DNA of 21,614 bases from Actinomycetes bacterium (GTDB taxonomy: Bacteria > Actinomycetota > Actinomycetes > Mycobacteriales > Micromonosporaceae): positions 1 through 21,614 of the forward strand of contig JAEYGD010000352.1 in NCBI GenBank assembly GCA_023402505.1, read 5' to 3'. How positions within the stretch are numbered: the stretch's first letter is position 1; every line of letters starts with the position of its first letter. The position numbers and the translations under genes are program-made. The notes below the pieces were generated by a model that had not been told where the DNA came from, did no database searches, and worked only from the letters and a program-made list of their open reading frames with translations. Shown here in pieces: positions 1-6,840 of this stretch.

Positions 1-126
1 GGTCCGGGTGCGGCGCGGGGAACCGGGCAACGCGCGATCCGCACCGCCGGCAACGGGTCCGGGTGCGGCGCGGGGAACCGGGCAACGCGCGATCCGCACC
101 GCCGGCAACGGGTCCGGGTGCGGCGC
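1..126. repeat. 55-bp tandem repeat, about 2.3 copies
   Basis: Copies lie at 1-55 and 56-110, identical by eye, and a 16-nt partial third copy at 111-126 then diverges. Each unit contains self-complementary arms (GGTGCGG at 7-13 and CCGCACC at 39-45 in the first copy), so each could fold into a hairpin. The array may extend to the left of the window. It lies downstream of the small minus-strand gene ending at 168. No function can be assigned. Confidence 0.9.
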
Positions 127-167
127 AGGCCGGCGGATCAGAGCGCGGCGCGCAGCGGTGTGACGGG

Positions 168-485
168 TCAGAGCGCGGCGCGGGTCGCCGAGACCTCGCC
201 GACGGCCCGGGCGAGCGTGTCCGCCGACGGGCGCGCGGCGACGAGGTCCGCTGTCACGACCCGGAGCTGGTCCGGCAGGACGAGGTCGGTGTCGAGGCGC
301 GGCACCGTACGCCGGGGGCGTCCCTCCGCGTCGGCGGCGAGGTTGGCGAGCTCCTGGACCAGCCGGTGCACCAGGTCCGCGCGGGAGACGTTCCCGCCGG
401 TCGCCGTGGCGGCCCACCGCGGCTGCTGCCAGTGGCCGACCTGGTGCACGAGCAGCTCGACCACCCGTACCAGCTCCTCGCTCAC
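168..485 (-). CDS. small conserved-looking protein of unknown function (105 aa)
   Basis: I do not recognise this family. The 105-aa product is soluble-looking, with no signal peptide or membrane segment. It has a hydrophobic/acidic amphipathic start (MSEELVRVVELLVHQVGHW) and a later helix (residues about 34-50) followed by an Arg/Asp-rich half. It begins with GTG at 485. There is no Shine-Dalgarno sequence, but TAGACT (492-497, minus strand) ends 6 nt before the GTG, which fits a leaderless mRNA. Coding potential rests on the actinobacterial codon pattern and the normal-looking protein; overlapping plus-strand frames give Arg/Gly/Pro-rich nonsense. It is separated from the upstream YccA-type gene by about 100 nt, so it is probably its own transcript. 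Confidence 0.6.
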   Translation of the reverse strand: MSEELVRVVELLVHQVGHWQQPRWAATATGGNVSRADLVHRLVQELANLAADAEGRPRRTVPRLDTDLVLPDQLRVVTADLVAARPSADTLARAVGEVSATRAAL

Positions 486-491
486 GCCGGG

Positions 492-497
492 AGTCTA
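492..497 (-). promoter_or_regulatory. TAGACT -10 box for leaderless small gene
   Basis: TAGACT on the minus strand lies 6 nt upstream of the GTG at 485. This spacing would put the transcription start at the start codon. No -35 consensus is visible. Confidence 0.4.
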
Positions 498-526
498 CGC
501 GCGCCTCCGGCGACGGCTGGACGCGA

Positions 527-561
527 CGGCGCCCGGCCGCGGGGGGGGGGGCGGGGCGCCG
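527..561 (-). terminator. possible hairpin downstream of the YccA-type gene
   Basis: CGGCGCCC (527-534) pairs with GGGCGCCG (554-561) around a 19-nt loop that contains an 11-G run (541-551). It begins 23 nt downstream of the stop at 584. There is no U tract, so termination is only inferred from position. Confidence 0.3.
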
Positions 562-583
562 GCGCGCGGGCGGGACGACCGGG

Positions 584-1399
584 TCAGTCGTCGCCCTGGA
601 AGTAGCTGAGCAGGCGCAGCAGCTCCAGGTAGAGCCAGATGAGGCTCACCAGGATGCCGAACGCGGCGACCCAGGAGTAGCGCCGCGGCAGGCCCATGCG
701 CACGCCGTCCTCGACCTCCTTGAAGCTCAGCACGAAGCTGAGCGCGGCCACCACCACGATCACCAGGCTGAAGCCGATCGCGAGCGGGCTGCCGTCGCGC
801 AGGCCGGTGTTGATGTCGAACAGCGCCAGGACGAAGTTGATGAGGATGACGGCGAACAGGCCGGCCATCACCGCGATCATGCCCTTGACGAACGCCGGCG
901 TCGCCCGGATGACCTTGGCCTTGTAGAGCATGGCCATCAGGAAGAACACACCGAAGGTGCCCACCACGGCCTGGAGCACGATGCCGTCGTAGAGCGACTC
1001 GAAGAACTTGCTCACCGCGCCGACGAGGACGCCCTCGACGACGGCGTACGTGACGACCAGCGCCGGGTTCGCCATCCGGGAGAACGAGATGATCAGGCCA
1101 AGCACCAGACCGACCATCGCGGCGCCGATCCAGGCGACGCCGAGCAGCGCGTCCGGAATCAGAGCCCACGCGGCCGCGGCGGACACGCCGACGATGCCGA
1201 GCAGGGTGACGGTCTTCACCACCACGTCGTCGAGCGACATGGTGTCGACGGTCGGCGGGGCGGCCGGGTAGCCGGCCTGCGTCGGGTACTGCTGGGGGTA
1301 GCCGGGCTGTCCGTATGGCCCGGTCGGGGCGTACCCGGCGGCACGCTCACGCTCGGCCGCTTGGCCGAGCCGGGCGAGCACCGGGTTCGAGGTCTTCAC
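584..1399 (-). CDS. Bax inhibitor-1/YccA family integral membrane protein
   Basis: The 271-aa protein has a cytoplasmic-looking N-terminus rich in Gly, Tyr, Pro and Gln (about residues 20-50, with repeated GYP/PYGQ motifs). Seven hydrophobic segments follow, beginning near residue 57 and running to the C-terminus (last one about SWVAAFGILVSLIWLYLEL). This matches the seven-helix BI-1/YccA (Bax1-I) family, which in other organisms acts as a pH-sensitive calcium leak channel or protease modulator. Its bacterial role is mostly unknown. I start it at GTG 1399 because GGGAGG lies 8 nt upstream; the longer frame (to 1447) would cross the palindrome at 1425-1440. It appears monocistronic. The family call is strong, the function is not assigned. 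Confidence 0.9.
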   Translation of the reverse strand: MKTSNPVLARLGQAAERERAAGYAPTGPYGQPGYPQQYPTQAGYPAAPPTVDTMSLDDVVVKTVTLLGIVGVSAAAAWALIPDALLGVAWIGAAMVGLVLGLIISFSRMANPALVVTYAVVEGVLVGAVSKFFESLYDGIVLQAVVGTFGVFFLMAMLYKAKVIRATPAFVKGMIAVMAGLFAVILINFVLALFDINTGLRDGSPLAIGFSLVIVVVAALSFVLSFKEVEDGVRMGLPRRYSWVAAFGILVSLIWLYLELLRLLSYFQGDD

Positions 1400-1424
1400 T
1401 GTCAGGCCTCCCTCAGGGGGTCGT

Positions 1425-1452
1425 TGCACGTCAACGTGCAGGCTCAAGGATA
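1425..1452 (-). promoter_or_regulatory. candidate promoter and operator of the YccA-type gene
   Basis: TATCCT (1447-1452, minus strand) is a plausible -10 box. Seven nt downstream begins a near-perfect 16-bp palindrome with 7-bp arms TGCACGT/ACGTGCA and a 2-nt centre (1425-1440). The predicted transcription start falls at its edge. The palindrome could be an operator at +1 or a short hairpin at the 5' end of the roughly 40-nt leader. Confidence 0.4.
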
Positions 1453-1516
1453 GACGTCCCGACCACTCCGTGGAGATCGCAGAGCTGAGCGGTGGCTGGG
1501 AGTGTCTCCTCCCCCC

Positions 1517-2413
1517 TCAGATGAGCCCGGCCCGGGCCCACAGCGCCCGGCCGGGGCCGGCGACCAGGCCGAGATCGGCGAGGTACTCGTACACCCGGCC
1601 GGCCGACCAGCGCAGGGTGGCCCGCCAGTGCGGGTTCGCGCGGGCGGCGGCGCGGCCGACCGCCGGCGGGATCCCGACCGCCGCGTACGCGTCGGGGTGG
1701 ACCAGCCGGGTCGCGATCGAGTACGCGGCACGACCGATCAGCAGGCGCGCGTACGCGGTGGCCACCGGCCCGGCGGCGGCCACCTGCCGGGGCAGTTCCT
1801 CGCGGGCGTACCGCACGTGCCGGGCCTCCTCGACGACGTGGATGCGCGACACCATCCGGATCAGCGGCTGCAACGACTCGTCGGCCATGATCTCGCGCTG
1901 GAACGCGTCGAGGATCTCCTCGGCGATGAGGATGGCGGCGTACATCTGCGGGCCGCGGGCGGTGCTCTTGAGGAAACGCCCGAGGGCGTGGTCGAGGCGG
2001 CTCGCCCGGTAGACGGGGCAGCCGGTCGCCTCGATCAGCCGGCCGAACATGATGGAGTGCCGGCACTCGTCGGCGACCTCGGTCAGCGCGTACTGGGCGT
2101 GCCGGCTGGTCGGGTCCGAGTCGTAGTACTGCCGGATCAGCATCTGCATGAGGATCGTCTCGAACCACACGCCCGCGCTGGCCGCGCTGGCCACCTCGTG
2201 CCGGGTCAGGGTGACGCGCTGCTCCGCGGTGAGGCCGTCCCACAGCGGGGTGCCGTAGAGGCTGCTGCGGTTCGGCGGGAGCCAGTAGGCGCCCGGGACG
2301 TGGGGTGCGTCCCAGTCGATCTCCACGCTGGGGTCGTAGCTCGTGCGCAGCGAGGAGGTGAGCAGCCGCTCGGCCGTCGCCTCGCGTTCGCGTCCAACCG
2401 ATGTCGCCGTCAT
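1517..2413 (-). CDS. AurF-type diiron oxygenase (ferritin-like)
   Basis: The 298-aa protein fits the p-aminobenzoate N-oxygenase AurF/CmlI-like family in length and ligand pattern. A glutamate (E85) is followed 29 residues later by DECRH (E116, H119). The second half has AEE (E165) and HVVEEARH, which gives H192-x3-E196-x2-H199. The extra histidine (H192) is the seventh ligand that distinguishes AurF from ordinary four-helix diiron proteins. Known members oxidise aryl amines or hydroxylate carbons with O2; the substrate here is unknown. Start ATG 2413 has GGAGG 5 nt upstream; the longer open frame crosses the divergent promoter. It is transcribed away from the TetR-monooxygenase operon and probably shares its regulator. 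Family call strong, substrate open. Confidence 0.88.
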   Translation of the reverse strand: MTATSVGREREATAERLLTSSLRTSYDPSVEIDWDAPHVPGAYWLPPNRSSLYGTPLWDGLTAEQRVTLTRHEVASAASAGVWFETILMQMLIRQYYDSDPTSRHAQYALTEVADECRHSIMFGRLIEATGCPVYRASRLDHALGRFLKSTARGPQMYAAILIAEEILDAFQREIMADESLQPLIRMVSRIHVVEEARHVRYAREELPRQVAAAGPVATAYARLLIGRAAYSIATRLVHPDAYAAVGIPPAVGRAAARANPHWRATLRWSAGRVYEYLADLGLVAGPGRALWARAGLI

Positions 2414-2425
2414 GACCCCTCCATA

Positions 2426-2454
2426 TTGACGTGACGCGTGGTAACTGTTACGAG
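2426..2454 (+). promoter_or_regulatory. divergent promoter region with palindromic operator
   Basis: On the plus strand, TTGACG (2426-2431) and TACGAG (2449-2454) are separated by 17 bp and lead to ATG 2462, 7 nt after the -10. A perfect palindrome GTAAC-T-GTTAC (2441-2451) overlaps the -10, and a further GTTAC half-site lies at 2474-2478. The 48 nt between ATG 2413 (minus) and ATG 2462 (plus) must hold both promoters. A repressor bound here would block both, as expected for TetR autoregulation. Confidence 0.5.
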
Positions 2455-2461
2455 TAGTAGC

Positions 2462-3199
2462 ATGCAATCGCCCGTTACGGATGTCAATGGATCCGACGCC
2501 TCCGGCGGCTCCGCCAAGCAACCCGCCGACCGGCGCCGGGACCGCTGGGCCGGGCACCGCGAGCAGCGGCGGCAGGAGTTCGTCAACGCCGCCGTGCAGG
2601 CGCTCCTGCGGTACGGGCCGGAGGTCGACATGGACCAGGTGGCCGCCACGGCCGGAGTCAGCAAGCCGGTCCTCTACCGCTACTTCGCCGACAAGTCCGA
2701 GCTGTGGCTCGCCGTCGGCGAACTGGTCGCCGCCCGGGTGGTCGACATCGTCGCGCCGGCCGTCAGCCGGGTCCGGGAGGAACGCGGCCTGGTCCAGGCG
2801 ACGATCGACGCCTACCTCGGGGTCATCGAGGCGGAACCGACCCTCTACCGCTTCCTGACCGGCCAGGGTGGCCATCCGGGGCTCCAGCAGGTGATCGCCA
2901 GCACCACCCGCGAGGTGGCCGCCGGGCTGGCCCGGGTCATCGGCGACCGGCTACGCGCGCTGGGCCTCGACGCCGGCCCGGCCGAGCCGTGGGCGTACGG
3001 CCTGGTCGGGTTCGTGCAGGCGGTCGGTGACTGGTGGACCGAGCACGGCCAGCCCATCCGGCGGGAGGCCCTCACCGACTACCTCACCACGCTGCTGTGG
3101 AGCGGGATCGAAGGCGTACGCCGCAGCGCCGACCTGCCGCGCGAGCTGACCCGCGCCCACGAGCGGATCACGCCCGTCAGCCCGGCGGGCCCGGCATGA
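2462..3199 (+). CDS. TetR/AcrR family transcriptional regulator
   Basis: The 245-aa protein has a typical TetR helix-turn-helix: a basic lead-in (REQRRQEFVNAAVQALL), the HTH (MDQVAATAGVSKPVLYRYFADKSEL), then a helical ligand-binding domain to the C-terminus (WAYGLVGFVQAVGDWW region). I chose ATG 2462 because TTGACG-17-TACGAG ends 7 nt before it. The alternative GTG 2438 lies inside that promoter and would add only eight residues. The stop overlaps the next gene by 4 nt (ATGA). Placement at the head of the oxygenase operon and opposite the diiron gene suggests it controls both and senses their substrate or product; that is inference. The first residues (to about 30) are low-complexity and probably disordered. 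Confidence 0.9.
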   Translation: MQSPVTDVNGSDASGGSAKQPADRRRDRWAGHREQRRQEFVNAAVQALLRYGPEVDMDQVAATAGVSKPVLYRYFADKSELWLAVGELVAARVVDIVAPAVSRVREERGLVQATIDAYLGVIEAEPTLYRFLTGQGGHPGLQQVIASTTREVAAGLARVIGDRLRALGLDAGPAEPWAYGLVGFVQAVGDWWTEHGQPIRREALTDYLTTLLWSGIEGVRRSADLPRELTRAHERITPVSPAGPA

Positions 3200-3540
3200 G
3201 CTACCACGGCCCCGCCGACGTCGCCGGCATCGCCGTGCGGGTCCACCTCACCGGCCGGTGGGAACCGGTCGACGGCCGCTACCACTGGAACGGCCGGATC
3301 GAACCCGCCGAGCAGGTGGCCCGGCTGCTGCGATCCGGTTGCCGGGACGTCGAGGTCCGCGTCGCCGGCCAGGTCAGCCCGGCCCGGCTGGCGGAGATCG
3401 ACCCCTGGGGCGGCATCCGGGTCACCGGCGTCGGCCCGCCGCCCTGGCCACCCGAGGACGACCCGGACGACGGGCCGGATCCGGCCACCGTCGCGACCGC
3501 CACCGGCCCCGGCGACCAGCCCCAGCCCACGGAGGACTGA
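3196..3540 (+). CDS. DUF4873 domain protein
   Basis: The 114-aa product has one small beta-rich domain (residues about 2-80: YHGPADVAG, VRVHLTGRWEPVDGRYHWNGR, later DPWGGIRVTGVGPPPWPPE) and a disordered Asp/Pro-rich tail. The core resembles DUF4873, an actinobacterial domain found alone or fused to flavin monooxygenases. That assignment is from memory of the family pattern. It starts inside the TetR stop (ATGA) and its own stop overlaps the monooxygenase start by 1 nt (TGATG), so translation is likely coupled on both sides. An accessory role with the monooxygenase is plausible but unproven; no catalytic motif is visible. Confidence 0.75.
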   Translation: MSYHGPADVAGIAVRVHLTGRWEPVDGRYHWNGRIEPAEQVARLLRSGCRDVEVRVAGQVSPARLAEIDPWGGIRVTGVGPPPWPPEDDPDDGPDPATVATATGPGDQPQPTED

Positions 3541-5033
3541 TGCACACTGACATCGCGGTCATCGGCGCCGGCTTCGGTGGCATCGGTGCGGCCATCCGCC
3601 TGCAACAGGCCGGCTTCACCGACTACCTCGTCTTCGACCGCGGCGACGACGTCGGCGGCACCTGGCGGGACAACAGCTACCCCGGGTGCGCCTGCGACGT
3701 CCCGTCGCACCTCTACTCCTTCTCCTTCGCGCCCAACCCCGGCTGGTCGCACACCTTCTCCGGCCAACCCGAGATCTGGGACTACCTGCGGGACTGCGTC
3801 GACCGCTTCGGCATCCGGCCACGGCTGCGGCTGCGGCACGAGGTGCACGACGCCGCCTGGGACGACGAGCACCAGCGGTGGCGGCTGCGCACCTCCGGCG
3901 GCGACCACACCGCCCGCGTCCTCATCTGCGCGGCCGGACCGCTGAGCGAACCCGCCACCCCGGCGATCGCGGGCTTCGACGACTTCGCCGGCACGGTCTT
4001 CCACTCCGCCCGGTGGCGGCACGACCACGACCTGACCGACCGCCGGGTCGCCGTGATCGGCACCGGCGCCTCCGCGGTGCAGTTCGTACCCCAGATCCAG
4101 CCGGTGGTGCGGCGGCTGACGCTGTTCCAGCGCACCCCCGCCTGGATCATGCCCCGGCGCTCGCGTCCGGTCAGCCGGCTGGAGAAGACCGCGTACCGCA
4201 CCGTCCCCGGCGCGCAGCGGGCCCACCGGGCCGGGCTGTACCTGCTCCGCGAGGCGATGGCGGTGGGCTTCCTGCACCCGGGCGTCAACCGCGTCGCCTC
4301 CCGGGTGTCGCTGCGTACGCTGCGTCGCCAGGTGACCGACCCGCTGCTCCGGGACAAGCTCACCCCCCGCTACGCCATGGGCTGCAAACGGGTGCTGATC
4401 TCCAACGACTACTGGCCGTCGCTGACCCGACCAAACGTCGACGTCGTCACCGAACCCATCGACCGGATCGCACCGGACGGCGTGGTCACCGCCGACGGGG
4501 TGCACCACCCGGCGGACACGGTCATCCTCGGCACCGGCTTCCACGTCACCGATCCACCCGTCGTGTCGCGCATCCGCGGCTCGGGTGGCCGCAGCCTGCG
4601 CACGGCCTGGACCCCGAGCATGCGCGCGTACCGGGGCACGATGGTGTCCGGCTTCCCGAACCTGTTCTTCCTGCTCGGCCCCAACACCGGCCTCGGGCAC
4701 ACCTCCGTGGTGCTGATGATCGAGGCGCAGCTGCGCCTGGTGGTCGCCACGCTGCGGCACCTGCGGGCCAGCGGCGCGCAGGCCGTCGAGCCGACCGCCG
4801 AGGCCGAGCGGCGCTGGACGGAACACGTCGACCGGAAGCTCACCGGCACGGTGTGGCAGACCGGCTGCGCCAGCTGGTACCTCGACCAGACCGGCCGGAA
4901 CACCACCATCTGGCCGGGCTACGCCACCGGGTTCGGGTTGCGGCTGCGCCGCTTCCGCCCGGCCGACCTGCGACTGGTGCCGGCTGCGAGCCGGCCCGCC
5001 GACCCGGAACGGGAGCACGCCGATGCGGTATGA
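3540..5033 (+). CDS. Baeyer-Villiger-type flavin monooxygenase
   Basis: The 497-aa protein has an FAD-binding GAGFGG (residues 9-14), the GGTWRDNSYPG segment (39-49) typical of Baeyer-Villiger/FMO-like enzymes, the fingerprint FxGxxxHxxxW (FAGTVFHSARW, 149-159) and a second nucleotide-binding GTGASA (174-179) for NADPH. Length fits class B single-component monooxygenases. These insert oxygen into ketones to give esters or lactones, or oxidise S and N atoms. The residue after the fingerprint Trp is Arg, where the strict Baeyer-Villiger consensus has Pro or Asp. It overlaps the upstream DUF4873 gene by 1 nt and the downstream dehydrogenase by 11 nt. The setting recalls the mycobacterial mymA region (monooxygenase, dehydrogenase and hydrolase side by side), a likeness of gene content only. 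Confidence 0.9.
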   Translation: MHTDIAVIGAGFGGIGAAIRLQQAGFTDYLVFDRGDDVGGTWRDNSYPGCACDVPSHLYSFSFAPNPGWSHTFSGQPEIWDYLRDCVDRFGIRPRLRLRHEVHDAAWDDEHQRWRLRTSGGDHTARVLICAAGPLSEPATPAIAGFDDFAGTVFHSARWRHDHDLTDRRVAVIGTGASAVQFVPQIQPVVRRLTLFQRTPAWIMPRRSRPVSRLEKTAYRTVPGAQRAHRAGLYLLREAMAVGFLHPGVNRVASRVSLRTLRRQVTDPLLRDKLTPRYAMGCKRVLISNDYWPSLTRPNVDVVTEPIDRIAPDGVVTADGVHHPADTVILGTGFHVTDPPVVSRIRGSGGRSLRTAWTPSMRAYRGTMVSGFPNLFFLLGPNTGLGHTSVVLMIEAQLRLVVATLRHLRASGAQAVEPTAEAERRWTEHVDRKLTGTVWQTGCASWYLDQTGRNTTIWPGYATGFGLRLRRFRPADLRLVPAASRPADPEREHADAV

Positions 5034-5889
5034 CCTGACCGGCCGCACCGTCCTCATCACCGGGGCGGCACGCGGCATCGGGGAACGGACGGCCCGCGCG
5101 GCGGTCGCCCGCGGCGCCCGCGTGGCACTCGTCGGCCTGGAACCCGACCGGCTCGAACGGCTCGGCGCCGACCTCGACGCGCACTGGTACGAGTGCGACG
5201 TCACCGACCAGACGGCCCTGGACGCCGCCGTCGCCTCCACCGTGGACCGCTTCGGCGGGATCGACGTCGTCGTCGCCAACGCCGGAGTCGCCAACCTCGG
5301 CACCGTCGCCGTCGGCCCGGTCGACGCGCTGGTGCGTACCGTCGAGGTGAACCTGGGCGGCGCGATCCGCACGGTCAGCGCGGCCCTGCCGCACGTCAGC
5401 GCGGCACGCGGCCACGTCCTGATCGTCTCGTCGGCGGCCGCTTTCACGGCCCTGCCCGGGATGGCGGCGTACTGCGCCTCGAAGGCGGGCGTCGAGCAGT
5501 TCGCCAACGTGCTGCGCCTGGAGGTCCGCCACCGCGGCGTCACGGTGGGCACCGCGCACCCGATCTGGATCGACACCGACCTGGTCCGCGACATCCGCGA
5601 CGACCTGGCGTCGTTCCGTGCCGCGCTGCGGCGGCTGCCGTGGCCGCTGTCGACCGTCGCGTCCGTCGACCGTTGCGCCGAGGACCTGCTGCGGGGCGTC
5701 GAGCGGCGCAGCCGGAAGGTCTACGTGCCCCGCTCGCTCGCGCTGGTGCAGGCGCTGCGGCCGGTGATGCTCAGCCGGTTCACCGACGCGGTGATCGCCC
5801 GGACCGGCGGCGCCGCCCTGGTCGACCAGATGGAGGACGAGGTGCGCCGGCTCGGGCGCTCCTTCGGCAGGAGTTCGGTGGGAGGGTGA
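5023..5889 (+). CDS. short-chain dehydrogenase/reductase (SDR)
   Basis: This is a classical SDR of 288 aa: TGAARGIG cofactor motif (13-20), D59-V60 adenine contact, NAG (86-88), and catalytic N110, S137, Y150 and K154 (YCASK). The C-terminal extension after about residue 200 (WPLSTVASVDRCAEDLLRGVERRSRKVYVP, positions near 205-235) resembles the tail of SDRs that act on bulky or lipid substrates. It starts 11 nt inside the monooxygenase gene. With the neighbouring enzymes it could supply the ketone that the monooxygenase uses, by oxidising a secondary alcohol; this is inference. Cofactor preference (NAD or NADP) is not clear from the sequence. Confidence 0.9.
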   Translation: MRYDLTGRTVLITGAARGIGERTARAAVARGARVALVGLEPDRLERLGADLDAHWYECDVTDQTALDAAVASTVDRFGGIDVVVANAGVANLGTVAVGPVDALVRTVEVNLGGAIRTVSAALPHVSAARGHVLIVSSAAAFTALPGMAAYCASKAGVEQFANVLRLEVRHRGVTVGTAHPIWIDTDLVRDIRDDLASFRAALRRLPWPLSTVASVDRCAEDLLRGVERRSRKVYVPRSLALVQALRPVMLSRFTDAVIARTGGAALVDQMEDEVRRLGRSFGRSSVGG

Positions 5890-5891
5890 CC

Positions 5892-6716
5892 GTGCAGATC
5901 AACGTCCGTCGTGCCGGCAGCGGTGAGCCGCTCGTGCTCATCCACGGCATCGGCCACCGCCACCAGGCGTGGGAGCCGGTGTTCGACCGGCTCACCGCCC
6001 GGCACGAGGTGATCGCGCTCGACCTGCCCGGCTTCGGCGGCTCCCCGCCACCCGAGGCCGGCATGCCCGCCGACATGGCCGCGACCGTGGCCGCGCTGCT
6101 GCCCGTCCTCACCGGCTGGGGACTGGAACGGCCGCACGTCGCCGGCTACAGCCTCGGCGGGGCGATCGCCCTGGAACTCGCCGCGGCCGGAGTGGTCGCC
6201 TCGGCCACCGCCTTCTCCCCGGCCGGGTTCTTCACCCAGGCCGAGCGCCGTCGGGCGCTGGCCATCCTCCGGCTGCTGCGGGCCAACGCGTACCTGCCCA
6301 CCCCGCTCATGCGGGCCGCGCTGCGCTCGGCGTACCTGCGGGCGCTCTGCTTCGCCCCGCTGGTGGCCCGTCCCGCCCTGCTCGACTTCGACCGCGCGTT
6401 CGGCGACGCGCTGGCGCTGCGCCGCGCCGTCGGCTTCGCCGCGGTCGCCCGGGCCGCCCGCGCCTACCGCTTCGACTGCGCCCGCCTGGCCGACCCGAGC
6501 GTGCCGGTGACCGTCGGCTGGGGCGAACGCGACCGGATCTTCGGGGTCCACCAGGCCGAACGCGTACGCGCCGGGCTGCCGTCGGCCCGGGTGGTGACGC
6601 TTCCCGGCTGCGGGCACGTGCCGATGAGCGACGAACCCGACCTGGTCGCCGGGCTGATCCTGGAGACCACGGCCGCCGCCCGGCCGGCCGGCACACCCGA
6701 CCAGACGCACACCTGA
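5892..6716 (+). CDS. alpha/beta hydrolase
   Basis: The 274-aa protein shows the alpha/beta-hydrolase pattern: oxyanion-hole HGIGHRHQAW (18-27), nucleophile elbow GYSLGG with Ser87, acid Asp214 (GERD) and His242 (CGHVPMSDEP). Start GTG 5892 follows GGGAGG by 6 nt; an alternative GTG at 5886 would overlap the SDR stop and add two residues. It is the last gene of the operon and is followed directly by the tRNA gene on the other strand. In this setting it could cleave the ester formed by the Baeyer-Villiger enzyme. Epoxide hydrolase or C-C hydrolase activity cannot be excluded from sequence alone. Confidence 0.88.
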   Translation: MQINVRRAGSGEPLVLIHGIGHRHQAWEPVFDRLTARHEVIALDLPGFGGSPPPEAGMPADMAATVAALLPVLTGWGLERPHVAGYSLGGAIALELAAAGVVASATAFSPAGFFTQAERRRALAILRLLRANAYLPTPLMRAALRSAYLRALCFAPLVARPALLDFDRAFGDALALRRAVGFAAVARAARAYRFDCARLADPSVPVTVGWGERDRIFGVHQAERVRAGLPSARVVTLPGCGHVPMSDEPDLVAGLILETTAAARPAGTPDQTHT

Positions 6717-6717
6717 G

Positions 6718-6798
6718 TGCCCGGGGCGGGGGTCGAACCCGCACGCCTTGCGGCAGCCGCTTTTAAGGCGGCCGTGTCTGCCGTTCCACCACCCGGGC
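6718..6798 (-). tRNA. bldA: tRNA-Leu(UAA), bldA type
   Basis: On the minus strand the gene folds as a class II tRNA. Acceptor GCCCGGG (from 6798) pairs with CCCGGGC (6719-6725) with discriminator A at 6718. The D arm is GTG/CAC. The anticodon stem GCCGC/GCGGC closes loop CTTAAAA, giving anticodon UAA. A variable arm GCC-GCAA-GGC follows, then T stem GCGGG/CCCGC with loop TTCGACC. CCA is not encoded, as is common in actinobacteria. Anticodon UAA reads UUA, the rare leucine codon whose tRNA (bldA) gates development and antibiotic production in Streptomyces. The 5' third closely resembles Streptomyces bldA. Whether it has that regulatory role here is inference. Confidence 0.95.
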
Positions 6799-6800
6799 GG

Positions 6801-6840
6801 GTGACACCACGCGTGCCGACACGCCTGGGTGCAGTGTCAC
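6801..6840. promoter_or_regulatory. nested inverted repeats immediately upstream of the tRNA-Leu gene
   Basis: Outer arms GTGACAC (6801-6807) and GTGTCAC (6834-6840) enclose inner arms GCGTG (6811-6815) and CACGC (6820-6824) with a 4-nt centre. The block begins 3 nt upstream of the tRNA 5' end. A TACCGT -10-like box (6839-6844, minus strand) overlaps the distal edge. It may be an operator or a pre-tRNA leader fold; the sequence alone does not decide. Confidence 0.4.

Noticed and set aside
1498..1513. Terminator GGGAG/CTCCC after the diiron gene
   Set aside because: Only a 5-bp stem, easily expected by chance in this composition, so not listed as a feature.
2414..2875. N-terminal extension of the diiron oxygenase frame
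   Set aside because: It overlaps the divergent TetR gene and the promoter; ATG 2413 has a good Shine-Dalgarno sequence.
3279..5594. 771-codon open frame on the minus strand across the monooxygenase and SDR genes
   Set aside because: It is the antisense shadow of two genes with clear motifs; its translation is low-complexity and without domain features. Long antisense frames are expected at this GC content.
6718..6798. tRNA as an attachment site for an integrated element
   Set aside because: No duplicate of the tRNA 3' end and no integrase gene is present in the window.
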